From: Allobosea lupini
GTDB taxonomy: Bacteria; Pseudomonadota; Alphaproteobacteria; Rhizobiales; Beijerinckiaceae
DNA length: 64,000 nucleotides
Direction: 5' to 3'
NCBI RefSeq assembly: GCF_900109525.1
Contig: NZ_FOAN01000003.1
Coordinates: 248,001-312,000 of the forward strand
Below are positions 1 through 9,093 of this stretch, in pieces (positions within the stretch are counted from its first letter, which is position 1; the number at the start of each line of letters is the position of its first letter). A program made the position numbers and the translations under genes. The notes beneath the pieces were generated by a model that saw only the letters and a program-made list of their open reading frames with translations, made no database searches and was not told the DNA's origin.

Positions 1-73
1 CGCAAGCCATCTGCACTCGCTCAGCCACTTTGTATGAGTGTATCCACTATTACAAAGCTAGAATCAGACGATA

Positions 74-89
74 CGCAAGGGGGCTTGCG
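74..89 (-). terminator. possible weak terminator hairpin after the EPS operon
   Basis: A 6-bp perfect inverted repeat (CGCAAG / CTTGCG) with a 4-nt loop lies about 30 nt beyond the stop of the last minus-strand EPS gene. No T-run follows on the minus strand, so intrinsic termination would be weak. The remaining bases 1-116 hold no recognisable gene. Confidence 0.3.
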
Positions 90-116
90 CGGCGACAGCG
101 CGATGGCGTCGGAGGG

Positions 117-1268
117 TCAGAGCGCGGCGGTGTAGAATTCGAGATAGCGGCGGGCGACCTCGTGCCAGGAATAGGATGCGAGGTTCGAAAGACGCGGGCG
201 CGTATTGCCGGGATAGCGGACGAGGTCGGCATGAGCCTGCTCGACGGCCAGGGCAGCCTCCTCCGCATCGGCGAAATCGACGGTCCGAACAACCGGGAAC
301 TTGCTGGCGAGGCCAGCGAAGGCCGCATTGGGCTGGACGACCGGCACCAGGCCGGCGCTCATCGCCTCGACCAGGGCAAGGCCGAAACCCTCGAACTCCG
401 AAGCCGAGACGAAGAGCGAGGCGCGGCTCATCACCTGCCTTGCCGCGGCATCGTCGAGGCCGAGATGAAGGGTGACGTTCTGCTCCATGCCGGCGTCTGC
501 GATCGCCTTGTGCAGCGCTTCTTCGGTCCAATCCGAGGCGACGCCGAGCATGTCGAGATGCCAGGATGGATCGCGCCGCGCCAGGGCCGCCATCGTCGCG
601 ATCAGCCGGTCCGGCCGCTTGTTCTTGGAGAAGCGGCCGATGCTGACCAGGCGCCTTTGCGGGTCGGGACTGGAGGCACCGGCGAACTTGTCGAGGTCGA
701 CGCCGTTCTCGATCACCCGGACCTTGCCGGGCGCGAGCCGCTCGAACATGCGGGCATCGTTCGTGCTGCAGCCGGCGATACCGCGATAGACCTGTGCCGA
801 GAGCCGGGTCGGGCCGTTGAACCAGAGCTTCTTCAGGCCGGCAAAGTCGCTGGTGTGGAAGAAGCCGCCATGGGTGGTGGCGACGAGCGGCTTGCGATGC
901 AGCAGCCAGCCCAGAGCGAGCGCATCGAAGAAGAAGTCGATCGCGTGGACATGGACGAGATCGGCCTCGCGCAGGTGCTTGAACACCTCGGGAGCGAGCG
1001 GATAGCGCGTCGAGCCGCGGAAGGGGATGCGGGTGATCGGGATGCCGTCGATCACCTCGCTCGCCGGCAGGACGAGCTCCGGCCGCGAGAACAGGCGGTC
1101 GAGCGTCACCACCGAGGGCTTGAGGCCGAGCGCCAGCTGCGCCCGGCAGAGATTGGCGACGACGTCTTCCAGCCCGCCGCGATTGGGCAGGAACTGGCGC
1201 ACGACATGAATGACGCGCGTGCCCGCCGGCAGAGCGGGCGCGGCGCGATGGGAGAATGGAGCGGTCAC
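117..1268 (-). CDS. GT4-family glycosyltransferase of the EPS operon
   Basis: Predicted retaining glycosyltransferase of the GT-B fold (family GT4) that would add a sugar to the growing exopolysaccharide repeat unit at the cytoplasmic face of the membrane. The N-terminal acceptor domain contains the glycine-rich stretch NRGGLEDVV. The C-terminal donor-binding domain begins around SIGRFSKNKRPDRL and carries the E-x7-E signature in EFEGFGLALVE. I chose the GTG start at 1268 because it overlaps the stop of the upstream GH5 gene (GTGA), giving 383 residues. A longer open frame extends upstream to 1484, but its extra N-terminus is only the shadow of the GH5 gene. It is the last gene of a five-gene minus-strand operon in which every junction is a 4-nt overlap. 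The sugar specificity cannot be read from the sequence. Confidence 0.85.
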   Translation of the reverse strand: MTAPFSHRAAPALPAGTRVIHVVRQFLPNRGGLEDVVANLCRAQLALGLKPSVVTLDRLFSRPELVLPASEVIDGIPITRIPFRGSTRYPLAPEVFKHLREADLVHVHAIDFFFDALALGWLLHRKPLVATTHGGFFHTSDFAGLKKLWFNGPTRLSAQVYRGIAGCSTNDARMFERLAPGKVRVIENGVDLDKFAGASSPDPQRRLVSIGRFSKNKRPDRLIATMAALARRDPSWHLDMLGVASDWTEEALHKAIADAGMEQNVTLHLGLDDAAARQVMSRASLFVSASEFEGFGLALVEAMSAGLVPVVQPNAAFAGLASKFPVVRTVDFADAEEAALAVEQAHADLVRYPGNTRPRLSNLASYSWHEVARRYLEFYTAAL

Positions 1269-2293
1269 GGCTTGGCCTCCCGGCCGCAAACGGCGCTGGG
1301 GCGCTTCGCCTTCAGGCGTTCGAGCAGCACCCTCATCTGCGGGCGCTCGCCCGCCTTGGTCGGTTCGAGGTTGAAGATGTAGTCCGCCGGCCACCAGGGC
1401 CCGGCGCCCCAGGCGGTCCAGCCCAGCCATTGCTGCGGGCTGGCGTCGACCTTCGCCACCATCTGCCGGAGTGCGGTCAGGCATTCCGGCTTGTTCGAGG
1501 CCGCGAACTCGCCGAGGAAGCCGCGGCGGTCATTGGCCTTGAGCCAAGCGGTGACGTCGTCGATCGCTTTCAGCGCACCGGCCGCGGCCGAGCATTCCGC
1601 TGCACGGCCGGAATAGTCGGCGTCGAGATATTGATGGAAGTCGTAGGCGTAGCGATCGAGCGGGTCGACGACGCCGAGGAGGTCGCGGCCGTTGTTGCCG
1701 ACCGGCAGGTCGGAGGTCCAGCTATGGGCGCCGCCGAAGGCCGTGCCGGTGACCAGCAGGAGCTGCTTGGCGCCGGCCTTGCGGATCGCGGCGATGGCGA
1801 CGTTCTGGATCTTCGCCCAGTTCGCGCTGGTGATGTCGTAGGGCTCGTTCATCAGCGAGAAGACGAGCTTGGGCCGTTCGCGATAATGCTCGGCGAGCCG
1901 GCGCCAGACATCCGCGAGCGCTTCGGCCGGCAGCTCCTTCGAGCCGAGCTGCTTCTTGGCATAGTAGCCGTAATTGTGGAGGTCGATGATGGCGATCAGC
2001 CCAGCCTCGTTGATCCGGCGGACCGTCTGGTCGAGATAGGCCAGCTCCATGATGTCGAGCCCGCCATTGAGGTCAGGCTGGATGCGTTCCCAGCGGAAAG
2101 GCAGGCGGATGGCACTGGCGCCGAGCTTGCCGAGCCGCTGGATCGCCTCTTCGCTCGGATAGGTATAGTCGGTGTCGACCTTGCCGGGGGTGTCGCCGAA
2201 CTCGGCGCCAGACAGGTTGACGCCGCGCAGACAGGTCTCGGCCCGCGCCGGCAAGGTGGCGAGCAAGGCCAGGGCAAGAACAGGCAGTCTCAC
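1265..2293 (-). CDS. secreted glycoside hydrolase family 5 (cellulase-like)
   Basis: Predicted beta-glycanase of family GH5. The 342-residue product starts at a GTG that overlaps the stop of the preceding gene (GTGA) and opens with a typical Sec signal peptide (hydrophobic LPVLALALLATLPARA, cleavage near ARA-ET). The mature domain shows the clan A catalytic pair: the acid/base Glu in SLMNEPYD and the nucleophile Glu in FLGEFAAS. The conserved DLHNYG and YDFHQYLD segments fit the barrel strands of endoglucanases. Placed inside the polysaccharide operon, it probably trims, releases or edits the exported polymer rather than degrading plant cellulose, as known for other EPS-locus glycanases. The substrate linkage is unknown. 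Confidence 0.85.
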   Translation of the reverse strand: MRLPVLALALLATLPARAETCLRGVNLSGAEFGDTPGKVDTDYTYPSEEAIQRLGKLGASAIRLPFRWERIQPDLNGGLDIMELAYLDQTVRRINEAGLIAIIDLHNYGYYAKKQLGSKELPAEALADVWRRLAEHYRERPKLVFSLMNEPYDITSANWAKIQNVAIAAIRKAGAKQLLLVTGTAFGGAHSWTSDLPVGNNGRDLLGVVDPLDRYAYDFHQYLDADYSGRAAECSAAAGALKAIDDVTAWLKANDRRGFLGEFAASNKPECLTALRQMVAKVDASPQQWLGWTAWGAGPWWPADYIFNLEPTKAGERPQMRVLLERLKAKRPSAVCGREAKP

Positions 2294-4074
2294 GGCGTGA
2301 CGATCCGGATGAGCGCATCGAGCAGCCGGCGGCCGGCGGCGAGATGCGTGAAATTGTGGTCGGCGTCGGCCAGCATGGTCAGCGAGGTGTTCGGATAGGC
2401 GGCAAGCCCCTTGCCGGCTTCGCCGAAATAGGTCTCGAGCTCGGCGAGGCCGACATCGCCATCGGCATAGAGCAGCGAGAGCTCGACATTGCGTGCCGCG
2501 AGCGTCGCGAAATGGCGATGGCACTGGTGGTGGAGCCGGCCATGCTTGGTGAGGCGCCCGAGCAGTGGCGCGAGCTTGACCGAGAGCCGTTTGCGATAGC
2601 GCCAGATCAGATAGCGCCCGGCCGGTCCGACCCGGAGCTTGCCGGTGAGCAGGCGGCGCAAGCCGTCCTTGCGGGCCAATGTCGCGCCGAGGTCGCCGGC
2701 GCTGCGATGGGCATAGCGGATTGCATCCTCGACGCTCTCGTCGGGATCCCAGACGAAGCGCTCATTGTTGACGATGACGAGGCGGCGGATGCGCTCGTCG
2801 ACGACGGCGGCATGGAAGGCGGCATAGGCGCCGCTGCAGCGCCCGATCAGGACGGGTGCGTCGAAGCCGCGCGCCTGCATGGCATCGATGGCGAGGCGGA
2901 CATCGTCGATCTGCGCCTGCGAGTAGAGGATCTCCTCCGGCCCGTCAGCGGCGACGCCGCTGTCGCCGACGCTGCTGGCGTCGAAGCGCAATGAGGCGAC
3001 GCCGCGCTGGCCGAAGGCGCGCGCCTGGCTGACGCTGACCCGGGCCCAGCCGATATGGTAGTCGCGGCCGGCATTGACGAAGACGATGGTTTCGCGCGCT
3101 GCCGGCCCGAGCGGCTCGCAGAGCACGCCGAAGAGCCGGCCATCCGGGCCGAAGCGGATCGGCCGTTCGATGAAACCATCGCCGAGCAGGCCTTCCGCCG
3201 GGCCGGGCAATTGCGACGTCCCGATGTCGGCGCGAGCAGAGCCGGCAGCCGCCGCCCGCTCGGCGATCCAGTCGACGATCCCGGCTATGGTCGCCATTGG
3301 CGGGCGCGCCGCGGTCGGGTCGGTCGTCAGCGTCTCATAGCCGTCATAGTCGCGCTGCGTCACGGTGGCGCCGAGACCGGTGAGTGCCTCGGCGAGTGCC
3401 GCGTCGCCACCATGGCCCGGCCGCGACAGCAGCAGAATCTGCTCGGACGGCGCCTGTCGGAGCGCTGCCGTGCCGAGCGTCGCGATCGCCGGCAGGCGGC
3501 CGGGCGCGATGCGCAGGCCCGCCACGGCGCAGCGTGTATCGTCGTCGGGGTCGGTGCCGATGCCGATCCGGTCCGAGACGATCCGCGTCCAGGCCGAGAG
3601 CTCGCGCAGATAGCGCTTGCCGTTGCCGACCGGCGCCATCAGCACGCTGGCCGCGACCGGCGCGAGCTGCTCGGCGAGCTTGAGCGCCAGCGTGCCGCCG
3701 AGCCCCTGGCCGAGCAGCACGAGGCGCTCGCAGCCGCTGGCGTGCCGCAGCAGGTCGGCGGCGGCGCGGATGGTCTCGAACCAGTCGTCCAGCCCCTGCA
3801 CATCGGCGGCTTCATGGGCGTCGCCCTGGCCGGGATAGTCGAAGCGCAGGCAGGCGATGCCCCTGTCGGAGATCGCCTGCGCCAGGCTGCGCCAGGTCGC
3901 GCGCAGGCAGAGCTCCTCATAGCCGATGGCGCCGAGCATCAGCACTGCGACCGGGGCGCGGCCGGCATGGAGCATGCCCATGCTGCCGCCGAAGGTCACG
4001 GGCGTGCCGAAAGGCGATGGGGCCGTCCTCGCCTCGCCGGCCGGATCGATACGATAGGCTGCAGCTGCCGTCAT
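2290..4074 (-). CDS. fused tandem alpha/beta-hydrolase of the EPS operon
   Basis: A 594-residue protein made of two alpha/beta-hydrolase domains. Domain 1 (about residues 1-280) has the oxyanion-side LRFDYPGQGDA segment and an elbow GQGLG (122-126), in which the nucleophile position is Gly. Domain 2 (about 300-594) has LRFDASSVGDSG, an elbow GRCSG (411-415) with Cys as nucleophile, and a C-terminal LYADGD...ADADHNFTH segment that would supply Asp and His. It resembles the hydrolases encoded with exosortase/EPS systems, which I recall as also using a Cys elbow. The ATG start at 4074 overlaps the flippase stop (ATGA). The role may be acyl or peptide transfer onto the polymer or its export machinery; that is inference. 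Domain 1 is probably not catalytic. Confidence 0.75.
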   Translation of the reverse strand: MTAAAAYRIDPAGEARTAPSPFGTPVTFGGSMGMLHAGRAPVAVLMLGAIGYEELCLRATWRSLAQAISDRGIACLRFDYPGQGDAHEAADVQGLDDWFETIRAAADLLRHASGCERLVLLGQGLGGTLALKLAEQLAPVAASVLMAPVGNGKRYLRELSAWTRIVSDRIGIGTDPDDDTRCAVAGLRIAPGRLPAIATLGTAALRQAPSEQILLLSRPGHGGDAALAEALTGLGATVTQRDYDGYETLTTDPTAARPPMATIAGIVDWIAERAAAAGSARADIGTSQLPGPAEGLLGDGFIERPIRFGPDGRLFGVLCEPLGPAARETIVFVNAGRDYHIGWARVSVSQARAFGQRGVASLRFDASSVGDSGVAADGPEEILYSQAQIDDVRLAIDAMQARGFDAPVLIGRCSGAYAAFHAAVVDERIRRLVIVNNERFVWDPDESVEDAIRYAHRSAGDLGATLARKDGLRRLLTGKLRVGPAGRYLIWRYRKRLSVKLAPLLGRLTKHGRLHHQCHRHFATLAARNVELSLLYADGDVGLAELETYFGEAGKGLAAYPNTSLTMLADADHNFTHLAAGRRLLDALIRIVTP

Positions 4075-5453
4075 CGGCCGGCTCCTTCGCTGGCGCGGCC
4101 GGGCGGCAGCGGGTCTGGCTGGTCCTGCGGCGCGCCGCCGAAGAGGAAGGGCCGGAAGAAGGCGGTCGCCATGTTGTCGATCCGCCATTTCTGCTTGATC
4201 CAGTACCAGGCGGCGAGGCTGGACGCCGTGCTGAAGATCAGCCCGGCGATGGCGATGCCCATCAGCCCGCCGACCCGCGCCAGCGCATAGAGCAGGCCGA
4301 GATAGAGGACGAACATGATCGCCCGCGCGATCAGGAAGAAGCGCTCGCCGCCGCCGATCATCAGCAGCCAGGAACCGGGGCCGAAGAAGGCGAGCGAGAC
4401 CGACATCACGCAGAGCGCGACCAGAACGTTCTCGTGCTGGACGAACTCCGGATTGAACAGATGCAGGATGAAGGGCGCCACCACGGCGAGCGCCAGCGCA
4501 CCCAGCAGCGAGATGCAGAAGCTGGCGAAGGAGAGCCGCCCGATCAGCAGTTGCGCCCCGGCCGTGTCGGATTTCTGGAAGCGGGCGGCGATCATCGGGA
4601 TGCCGACCGTATCGATCGCTGCCAGCGGCAGCAGCAGCAGCATCGAAATCCGCAGCGCGACGAAATAGAAGCCGGCTTCGTTCAGCCCGAGCAGCGCGCC
4701 GATCAGGATCGTCTCGAGATAGGCCGAGGCCGAGTTCAGCACGTTGTTGGCGATGAAATAGCCGCTTTCCCGGCGCCACTCGCCATGGGTCTCGGCCGGC
4801 ACCTGGTCACGCGCCTTGAGCCAACCCACCCCCTCGTCCTGGAGGAAGCAGACGCTCTGATAGAGCGTCGTGGCGGCGAGCAGTCCGGTGATGATCGCCA
4901 TGGCGCCCGCGCCGCCGCCGAGGAGGCCGACGAACCCGGCACCGGCGATCAACAGGATCGAGCTGCCGCGCCAGACGATCTCGCGCGGCACCAGTGACAT
5001 GTTGATGCGGCCATGGATGCGGAAATAGTTCTGGAGGTACTCGCTCAGCGCGAAGATCGCGGCGAAGACGAAGGCGAGCCAGAGATAGTGGTAGGTCGGC
5101 GGCAGCCGGTCGGCGAAGAGCCAGAGCGGCAGCGCCGCCGCCAGCAGCACGAAGCAGCCGAGCGCGAGCCAGCGCGCGTTGACGCCGAGGAGGGCCTGGT
5201 TGAGCGGATGGCCACTCGCCTCGGCCCGGCGATAATGCTTCACCACCAGGATCTGCTGGCCGAGCACGGCGATCAGGCCGAGCGCGCTGCCGATCGAGAA
5301 CAGGAAGACATAGAGCCCGTATTCCGAGGTCGGCAGGAAATGGCTCGCGGCCAGCAGCACGAGGAAGCTCAGCAGCGTGCTGCTGAAGCGCGACGAGAAG
5401 GCCGGCAGGAAGCGGCCGGCCCCGGTCCAGGCGAGATCGAGCAATTCCCTCAC
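4071..5453 (-). CDS. Wzx-like polysaccharide flippase
   Basis: A 460-residue polytopic membrane protein of the MATE/MOP flippase superfamily, predicted to move lipid-linked repeat units across the inner membrane. It begins with an amphipathic stretch and the hydrophobic segment STLLSFLVLLAASHFLP followed by EYGLYVFLFSIGSALGL, typical of the first two helices of Wzx proteins. Further hydrophobic segments run to the C-terminus (about 12 predicted by eye). The GTG start overlaps the stop of the upstream glycosyltransferase (GTGA). With the chain-length and polymerase genes across the divergent promoter, it completes a Wzx/Wzy-type export pathway. Confidence 0.82.
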   Translation of the reverse strand: MRELLDLAWTGAGRFLPAFSSRFSSTLLSFLVLLAASHFLPTSEYGLYVFLFSIGSALGLIAVLGQQILVVKHYRRAEASGHPLNQALLGVNARWLALGCFVLLAAALPLWLFADRLPPTYHYLWLAFVFAAIFALSEYLQNYFRIHGRINMSLVPREIVWRGSSILLIAGAGFVGLLGGGAGAMAIITGLLAATTLYQSVCFLQDEGVGWLKARDQVPAETHGEWRRESGYFIANNVLNSASAYLETILIGALLGLNEAGFYFVALRISMLLLLPLAAIDTVGIPMIAARFQKSDTAGAQLLIGRLSFASFCISLLGALALAVVAPFILHLFNPEFVQHENVLVALCVMSVSLAFFGPGSWLLMIGGGERFFLIARAIMFVLYLGLLYALARVGGLMGIAIAGLIFSTASSLAAWYWIKQKWRIDNMATAFFRPFLFGGAPQDQPDPLPPGRASEGAGR

Positions 5454-6676
5454 GGCCGCGCCTCCCGCGGCTGCAGGAGCGCGGTCCCGGCCGGCTTGCC
5501 GACGAGGCCATCGAAGACGGCGCCGTAGGCGGCGGCGATCCGGTCCGGGCTGTAGCGGGCGGCGGCGGCGAGCGCGCCGGCCGATTGCACCGCGACGAGC
5601 CCGCGATCCCGGGCGTAGGCCGTGATCTGCGCCGCCAGCGCGGCATCGTCACCCGGCTCGAACAGGGCGCCATTGACGCCCGTTTGGATCGTCTCGGAGA
5701 TGCCGCCGGACCTGGCGCCGATCACCGGCACGCCATGGGCGAAAGCCTCGATCACCACCCGCCCGAACGGCTCGCGGAACAGCGAGGGAACGGCGAGGAC
5801 GTCGATCTCGGGCAGGAAGGCATCCGGCTTGGTCCAGCCGAGGAAGCGGGTGTTGTGCGCCGGGAAGCGCCCGGGCAGCGCCTTGGCGTAGTCGCTCTGG
5901 CCGGTGCCGGCGATCAGGAACTCGACCGGTTCGCCGGCGAGCCGTTGCGCGGCTGCGGCCAGCGTGTCGAGGCCCTTGATCGGGTCGTGTACGCCGATGA
6001 AGCCGATGCGTAGCGGGCGCTCCGCCGGCGGAGCTGAGCGGGGCAGAGCGCCGGGCACGGGCGCGATCGCGCCGGGAATGGCGTGCGTCGTCGCGTTCGG
6101 GAAATAGCCGTGCTCGGTGTGGCGGCCGATGATGAAATCGGTCTCGCCGATCACGGCGTCGACGAAGCGCGAGTTCAATTTCTTGCCGTAGGAGCTCACC
6201 TGGCAGGAACCGCAGGCGCGTCCGCAATTGTCGTTGCCCTTCCACATGCTGCCCTTCCAGCAGAGCAGGAAGGTGCTGCGCAGGATATGCGCGACCGGCA
6301 CGCCGCAGCTTTTCGCCGCCGCCCAGGTCGCGACATTGATGTTCTCGATCGAGTCGGTCAGCACGATGTCGGGGCGTAGGCGCCTGATCTCGCGACGCAT
6401 GACGAAAAAGGCGCGCGGATTGAAGTTCTCTAGTGCGTGCCAGATCGCTTTCTTCCAGCCTGGCCGAGGCAGCCGGTAGTTCCAGTCGATGTTGAGCGAG
6501 CGCAGGCGGTGCACCGGCACGCCGTCATAGGTCTCGTGCCTGTCCTCGCCGGAGACGTTGACAACGGTCAGGTCATGGCCGGCCGCGAGCAGCAGCTTGG
6601 CGACGATCATCGCCGAGATCGGCCCGCCGCCGTCGATGAAGGGCGGGAACGCTGCACAGGCCATCAGGATACGCAT
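5450..6676 (-). CDS. GT4-family glycosyltransferase, first gene of the EPS operon
   Basis: Predicted GT-B glycosyltransferase of 408 residues. The N-terminal Rossmann domain opens with MRILMACAAFPPFIDGGG, and the C-terminal donor domain carries an E-x7-E motif in REPFGRVVIE followed by GVPVIGARSGGI. Near the middle is a cysteine-rich insert (CGRACGSC) seen in a subset of GT4 enzymes. I placed the start at ATG 6676, where homology-like sequence begins. An in-frame GTG at 6700 would add eight residues, and a GAGGA lies between the two, so the start is uncertain. Upstream is the 425-bp divergent promoter region shared with the Wzz-like gene. Confidence 0.82.
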   Translation of the reverse strand: MRILMACAAFPPFIDGGGPISAMIVAKLLLAAGHDLTVVNVSGEDRHETYDGVPVHRLRSLNIDWNYRLPRPGWKKAIWHALENFNPRAFFVMRREIRRLRPDIVLTDSIENINVATWAAAKSCGVPVAHILRSTFLLCWKGSMWKGNDNCGRACGSCQVSSYGKKLNSRFVDAVIGETDFIIGRHTEHGYFPNATTHAIPGAIAPVPGALPRSAPPAERPLRIGFIGVHDPIKGLDTLAAAAQRLAGEPVEFLIAGTGQSDYAKALPGRFPAHNTRFLGWTKPDAFLPEIDVLAVPSLFREPFGRVVIEAFAHGVPVIGARSGGISETIQTGVNGALFEPGDDAALAAQITAYARDRGLVAVQSAGALAAAARYSPDRIAAAYGAVFDGLVGKPAGTALLQPREARP

Positions 6677-7101
6677 GCTGTCTGGACTCGTCCTCGTCAC
6701 GGCGCGTTTGCCGGGGCGGCCTTTCCCAAGGGCAGCAATACCCGGCGCGGGCTAAGCAAAGGTTGGCGTGCCCGGGGGATTTCTTCGTGTTGTAAACGAG
6801 GCGTGAACGGGATCGCGCAGGCCACAGGTAGGGCGGTCGAAAAATCGTTCCGGTCACGCTGATTTTCGTAAATGTTGAACTATCATCGGCGTCCCCGGAG
6901 CGGAACAGCTCATTGAAAATGCTTTGGCCGTGTAGTTAATTTTCGGCGGGCTGATTGATTGAATACTTGAATCAAATCGCCCTGAGTCTGTTGCCGAAAT
7001 GTTAACTACGCCTCGGCAGGATGCGCGGTGGAATTCCAGCCGAGCCGTCGGCGCGTCCGGCCGTGGATGCGCCGTGCCGGGCCGGATCGAGGAGGCTTGT
7101 G
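6677..7101. promoter_or_regulatory. divergent promoter region of the EPS locus
   Basis: No gene is supported in these 425 bases, which separate the two EPS transcription units and must hold promoters for both. The region is visibly more AT-rich than its flanks around 6860-6980. An inverted repeat TTGATT-N9-AATCAA lies at 6955-6975 and could be an operator. No sigma70 or sigma54 box was clear enough to call. Confidence 0.4.
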
Positions 7102-9093
7102 GTGTCGGCTGCGTTCGAGGCGGGGAGACGGGAGGAGGCGCCGGCGAAGGACCGCGACTCCGCCGCTTTCAGTCTGTCCGAATTGCTCCAGCTGCTGCGC
7201 CGCCGCCGCTGGCTGGTGATCGCCAGTGCCGCGATCTGCCTGCTGTTCGCGCTCGCCTATCTTGCGGTGCAGGTCCCGGTCTATCGCGCGACCGCCGAAC
7301 TGCTCGTCGACCCGCAGGCGCTGCAGGTCGTCGGCAAGGACATCGTGCGCACCGACACCTCGGCCTCGATCGACTTCGCCAATGTCGACAGCCAGGCGCT
7401 GGTGATGACCTCCACCGGCGTGCTGCGCCAGCTGATCGAGGAGCTGGACCTCGAGAACGATCCCGCTTTCGTCCGGCCGCCGGGGCTGGTCTCGCGCCTG
7501 CTCGGCAGGCTGGTGCAGCCGACGCCGGAGCAGCGCCTGGCCCAGGCGGTCGATGCGCTCAAGAAGGCGATCGTGATCCAGCGCGTCGACAACTCGCTGG
7601 TCTTCCGCATCACCGTCTCGCATCCGCAGGCGCAAAAGGCGGCCGACATCGCCAATGGGCTGGCCCAGGCCTATTTCCGCCAGGGCAATGATGGCCGCCG
7701 TGCTGTCGTCGAGCGCGCCAACATCTCGCTGATCGGCCAGATCGCCGGCCTGCGCACGCAGCTCGACGAAGCCGAGCGCGCCGTCCAGAGCTTCCGCAGC
7801 CAGCACAGCCTCGTCAGCACGGGCGAGGGCGGGCTCATCGTCTCCCAGCAATTGCGCGACCTCTATGGCCAGATCAGCCAGGCGGAGGCCGAGTTCGCGC
7901 GCCAGCAGGCAAGGCGCGACCAGCTCGCCCGCTATCAGAGCCGCGATCCCTTGTCCGACACCCTGCCGGAGGCGCTCACCTCCTCGGTGGTGACCTCGCT
8001 CAGGGGGCAATACGCCCAGAGCGCGCGCGAGGCGGCGAGCCTTGCCCAGACGCTCGCGCCGCAGCATCCGCGCCTGATCGAGATCCGGGCCGAGCTCGCC
8101 GAAACGCGCAGGCTGCTGTCCGGAGAGCTCGCCCGCCTGCGTTCGACCGTGCAGGAAAGCTATCGCCAGAGCGAGGCCAATCTCGCCAATCTCAGGAAAC
8201 GGGCGACCGAGCTGACAAAATCGCAGGAGGTCAGCGGCGCCGCGCAGATCAAGCTGCGCCAGCTCGAGAGCGAGGCCGAGGCGGTGCGCGTCGTCTACAG
8301 TGCCTCGCTGCAGCGCGCCAAGGAGCTGGAGCAGCAGAAGCGGATCGAGACCAACAATTCGCGCATGCTGTCGGAAGCGGTCGCGCCGGCGCAGCCGACG
8401 AAGCCGCCGGCTCCCATCGTGCTCGCCGCAGCCCTGCTTTTCGGCGCCTGCGCCGGCCTCGGCATCGCCTATCTGCTGGAATGGCTACCATCCTCGCGGA
8501 TCATGCCCGAGCGGCTGAAGCCGATGGCAGCGTTGACGCCGGAAGCCGCCGGTCGGGCGATCGGGGTCGGCACGGTGGTGTCGCTGCCGGCCGCTGCCGC
8601 CCGTCGCGAGGATGCGCTCATACCTGTGACACGCCTGCTGCAGCGGACGCTCGGCCCGCATCTGCCGGCCTCCGTGATGATCGCGGGCTCGGTCGACGAT
8701 GCGACGCAGGCGGCGCTCGCCGAACATCTCGCCAACAGCCTGGCGGCGCATGGCGAGAGCGTTCTGCTCTGCCAGGACGGCTCGGGCCGCGACATGAACA
8801 TCCGCCGGATCGAGCCAGCCGCCTCGGCCACGGCCAGGCCCGGGCGGCGGCGCAATTTCATCATCATGCGGCAAACCTCTCCTTCGGACGGCAAGGCGGG
8901 TGCACGTCCGGACGCGATCGTGCTTGCTTCGTCCCTGACGGGCGAAACCCCGCGCAGTCTCGTCGATCAGGCGGCGGCGATCGATCCGGTCGGCGAGCAC
9001 ATCGTCGCGCTCGTCGTTCCCGAGGATGCCGGAGCCGGGGTGCGGGGCCTGGCGTCGCGTTGGCTGCGCCGCCCGGCGCAGGCGGCCGCGTGA
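7102..9093 (+). CDS. Wzz-like chain-length/tyrosine-kinase-related protein with degenerate kinase domain
   Basis: A 663-residue polysaccharide co-polymerase. It has a short cytoplasmic N-terminus, a first membrane helix after LRRRRWLVIASAAICLLF, a long periplasmic region rich in heptad-like Glu/Arg/Ala segments (coiled coil, about residues 170-400), and a second helix near PIVLAAALLFGACAGLGIAYLL (about 440-460). The cytoplasmic tail has the fold pattern of bacterial BY-kinases, but where the P-loop should be it reads MIAGSVDDATQAALAEHLAN, with no GK(S/T), and no DxD Walker motif follows. There is also no tyrosine-rich tail. It should therefore set chain length without ATP hydrolysis. The start is GTG 7102, six bases after GGAGG; open frame extends upstream to ATG 7021, but that ATG lacks such a site. 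Confidence 0.78.
   Translation: MSAAFEAGRREEAPAKDRDSAAFSLSELLQLLRRRRWLVIASAAICLLFALAYLAVQVPVYRATAELLVDPQALQVVGKDIVRTDTSASIDFANVDSQALVMTSTGVLRQLIEELDLENDPAFVRPPGLVSRLLGRLVQPTPEQRLAQAVDALKKAIVIQRVDNSLVFRITVSHPQAQKAADIANGLAQAYFRQGNDGRRAVVERANISLIGQIAGLRTQLDEAERAVQSFRSQHSLVSTGEGGLIVSQQLRDLYGQISQAEAEFARQQARRDQLARYQSRDPLSDTLPEALTSSVVTSLRGQYAQSAREAASLAQTLAPQHPRLIEIRAELAETRRLLSGELARLRSTVQESYRQSEANLANLRKRATELTKSQEVSGAAQIKLRQLESEAEAVRVVYSASLQRAKELEQQKRIETNNSRMLSEAVAPAQPTKPPAPIVLAAALLFGACAGLGIAYLLEWLPSSRIMPERLKPMAALTPEAAGRAIGVGTVVSLPAAAARREDALIPVTRLLQRTLGPHLPASVMIAGSVDDATQAALAEHLANSLAAHGESVLLCQDGSGRDMNIRRIEPAASATARPGRRRNFIIMRQTSPSDGKAGARPDAIVLASSLTGETPRSLVDQAAAIDPVGEHIVALVVPEDAGAGVRGLASRWLRRPAQAAA

Noticed and set aside
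30..1382. 450-codon open frame on the plus strand over the first glycosyltransferase
   Set aside because: It is antisense to a clear GT4 gene and its peptide is Arg/Glu/Gly-rich without any motif; a high-GC shadow frame.
4074..4779. N-terminal extension of the double hydrolase frame
   Set aside because: The peptide before the ATG at 4074 is the out-of-frame reading of the flippase gene; the ATGA overlap gives the natural start.
6955..6975. Inverted repeat TTGATT-N9-AATCAA as a specific regulator site
   Set aside because: Six-base arms in an AT-rich patch are easily due to chance; mentioned only within the intergenic entry.
7006..8067. 353-codon minus-strand frame over the chain-length gene
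   Set aside because: Composition typical of shadow frames and no start signal; the plus-strand gene has a membrane layout and ribosome site.
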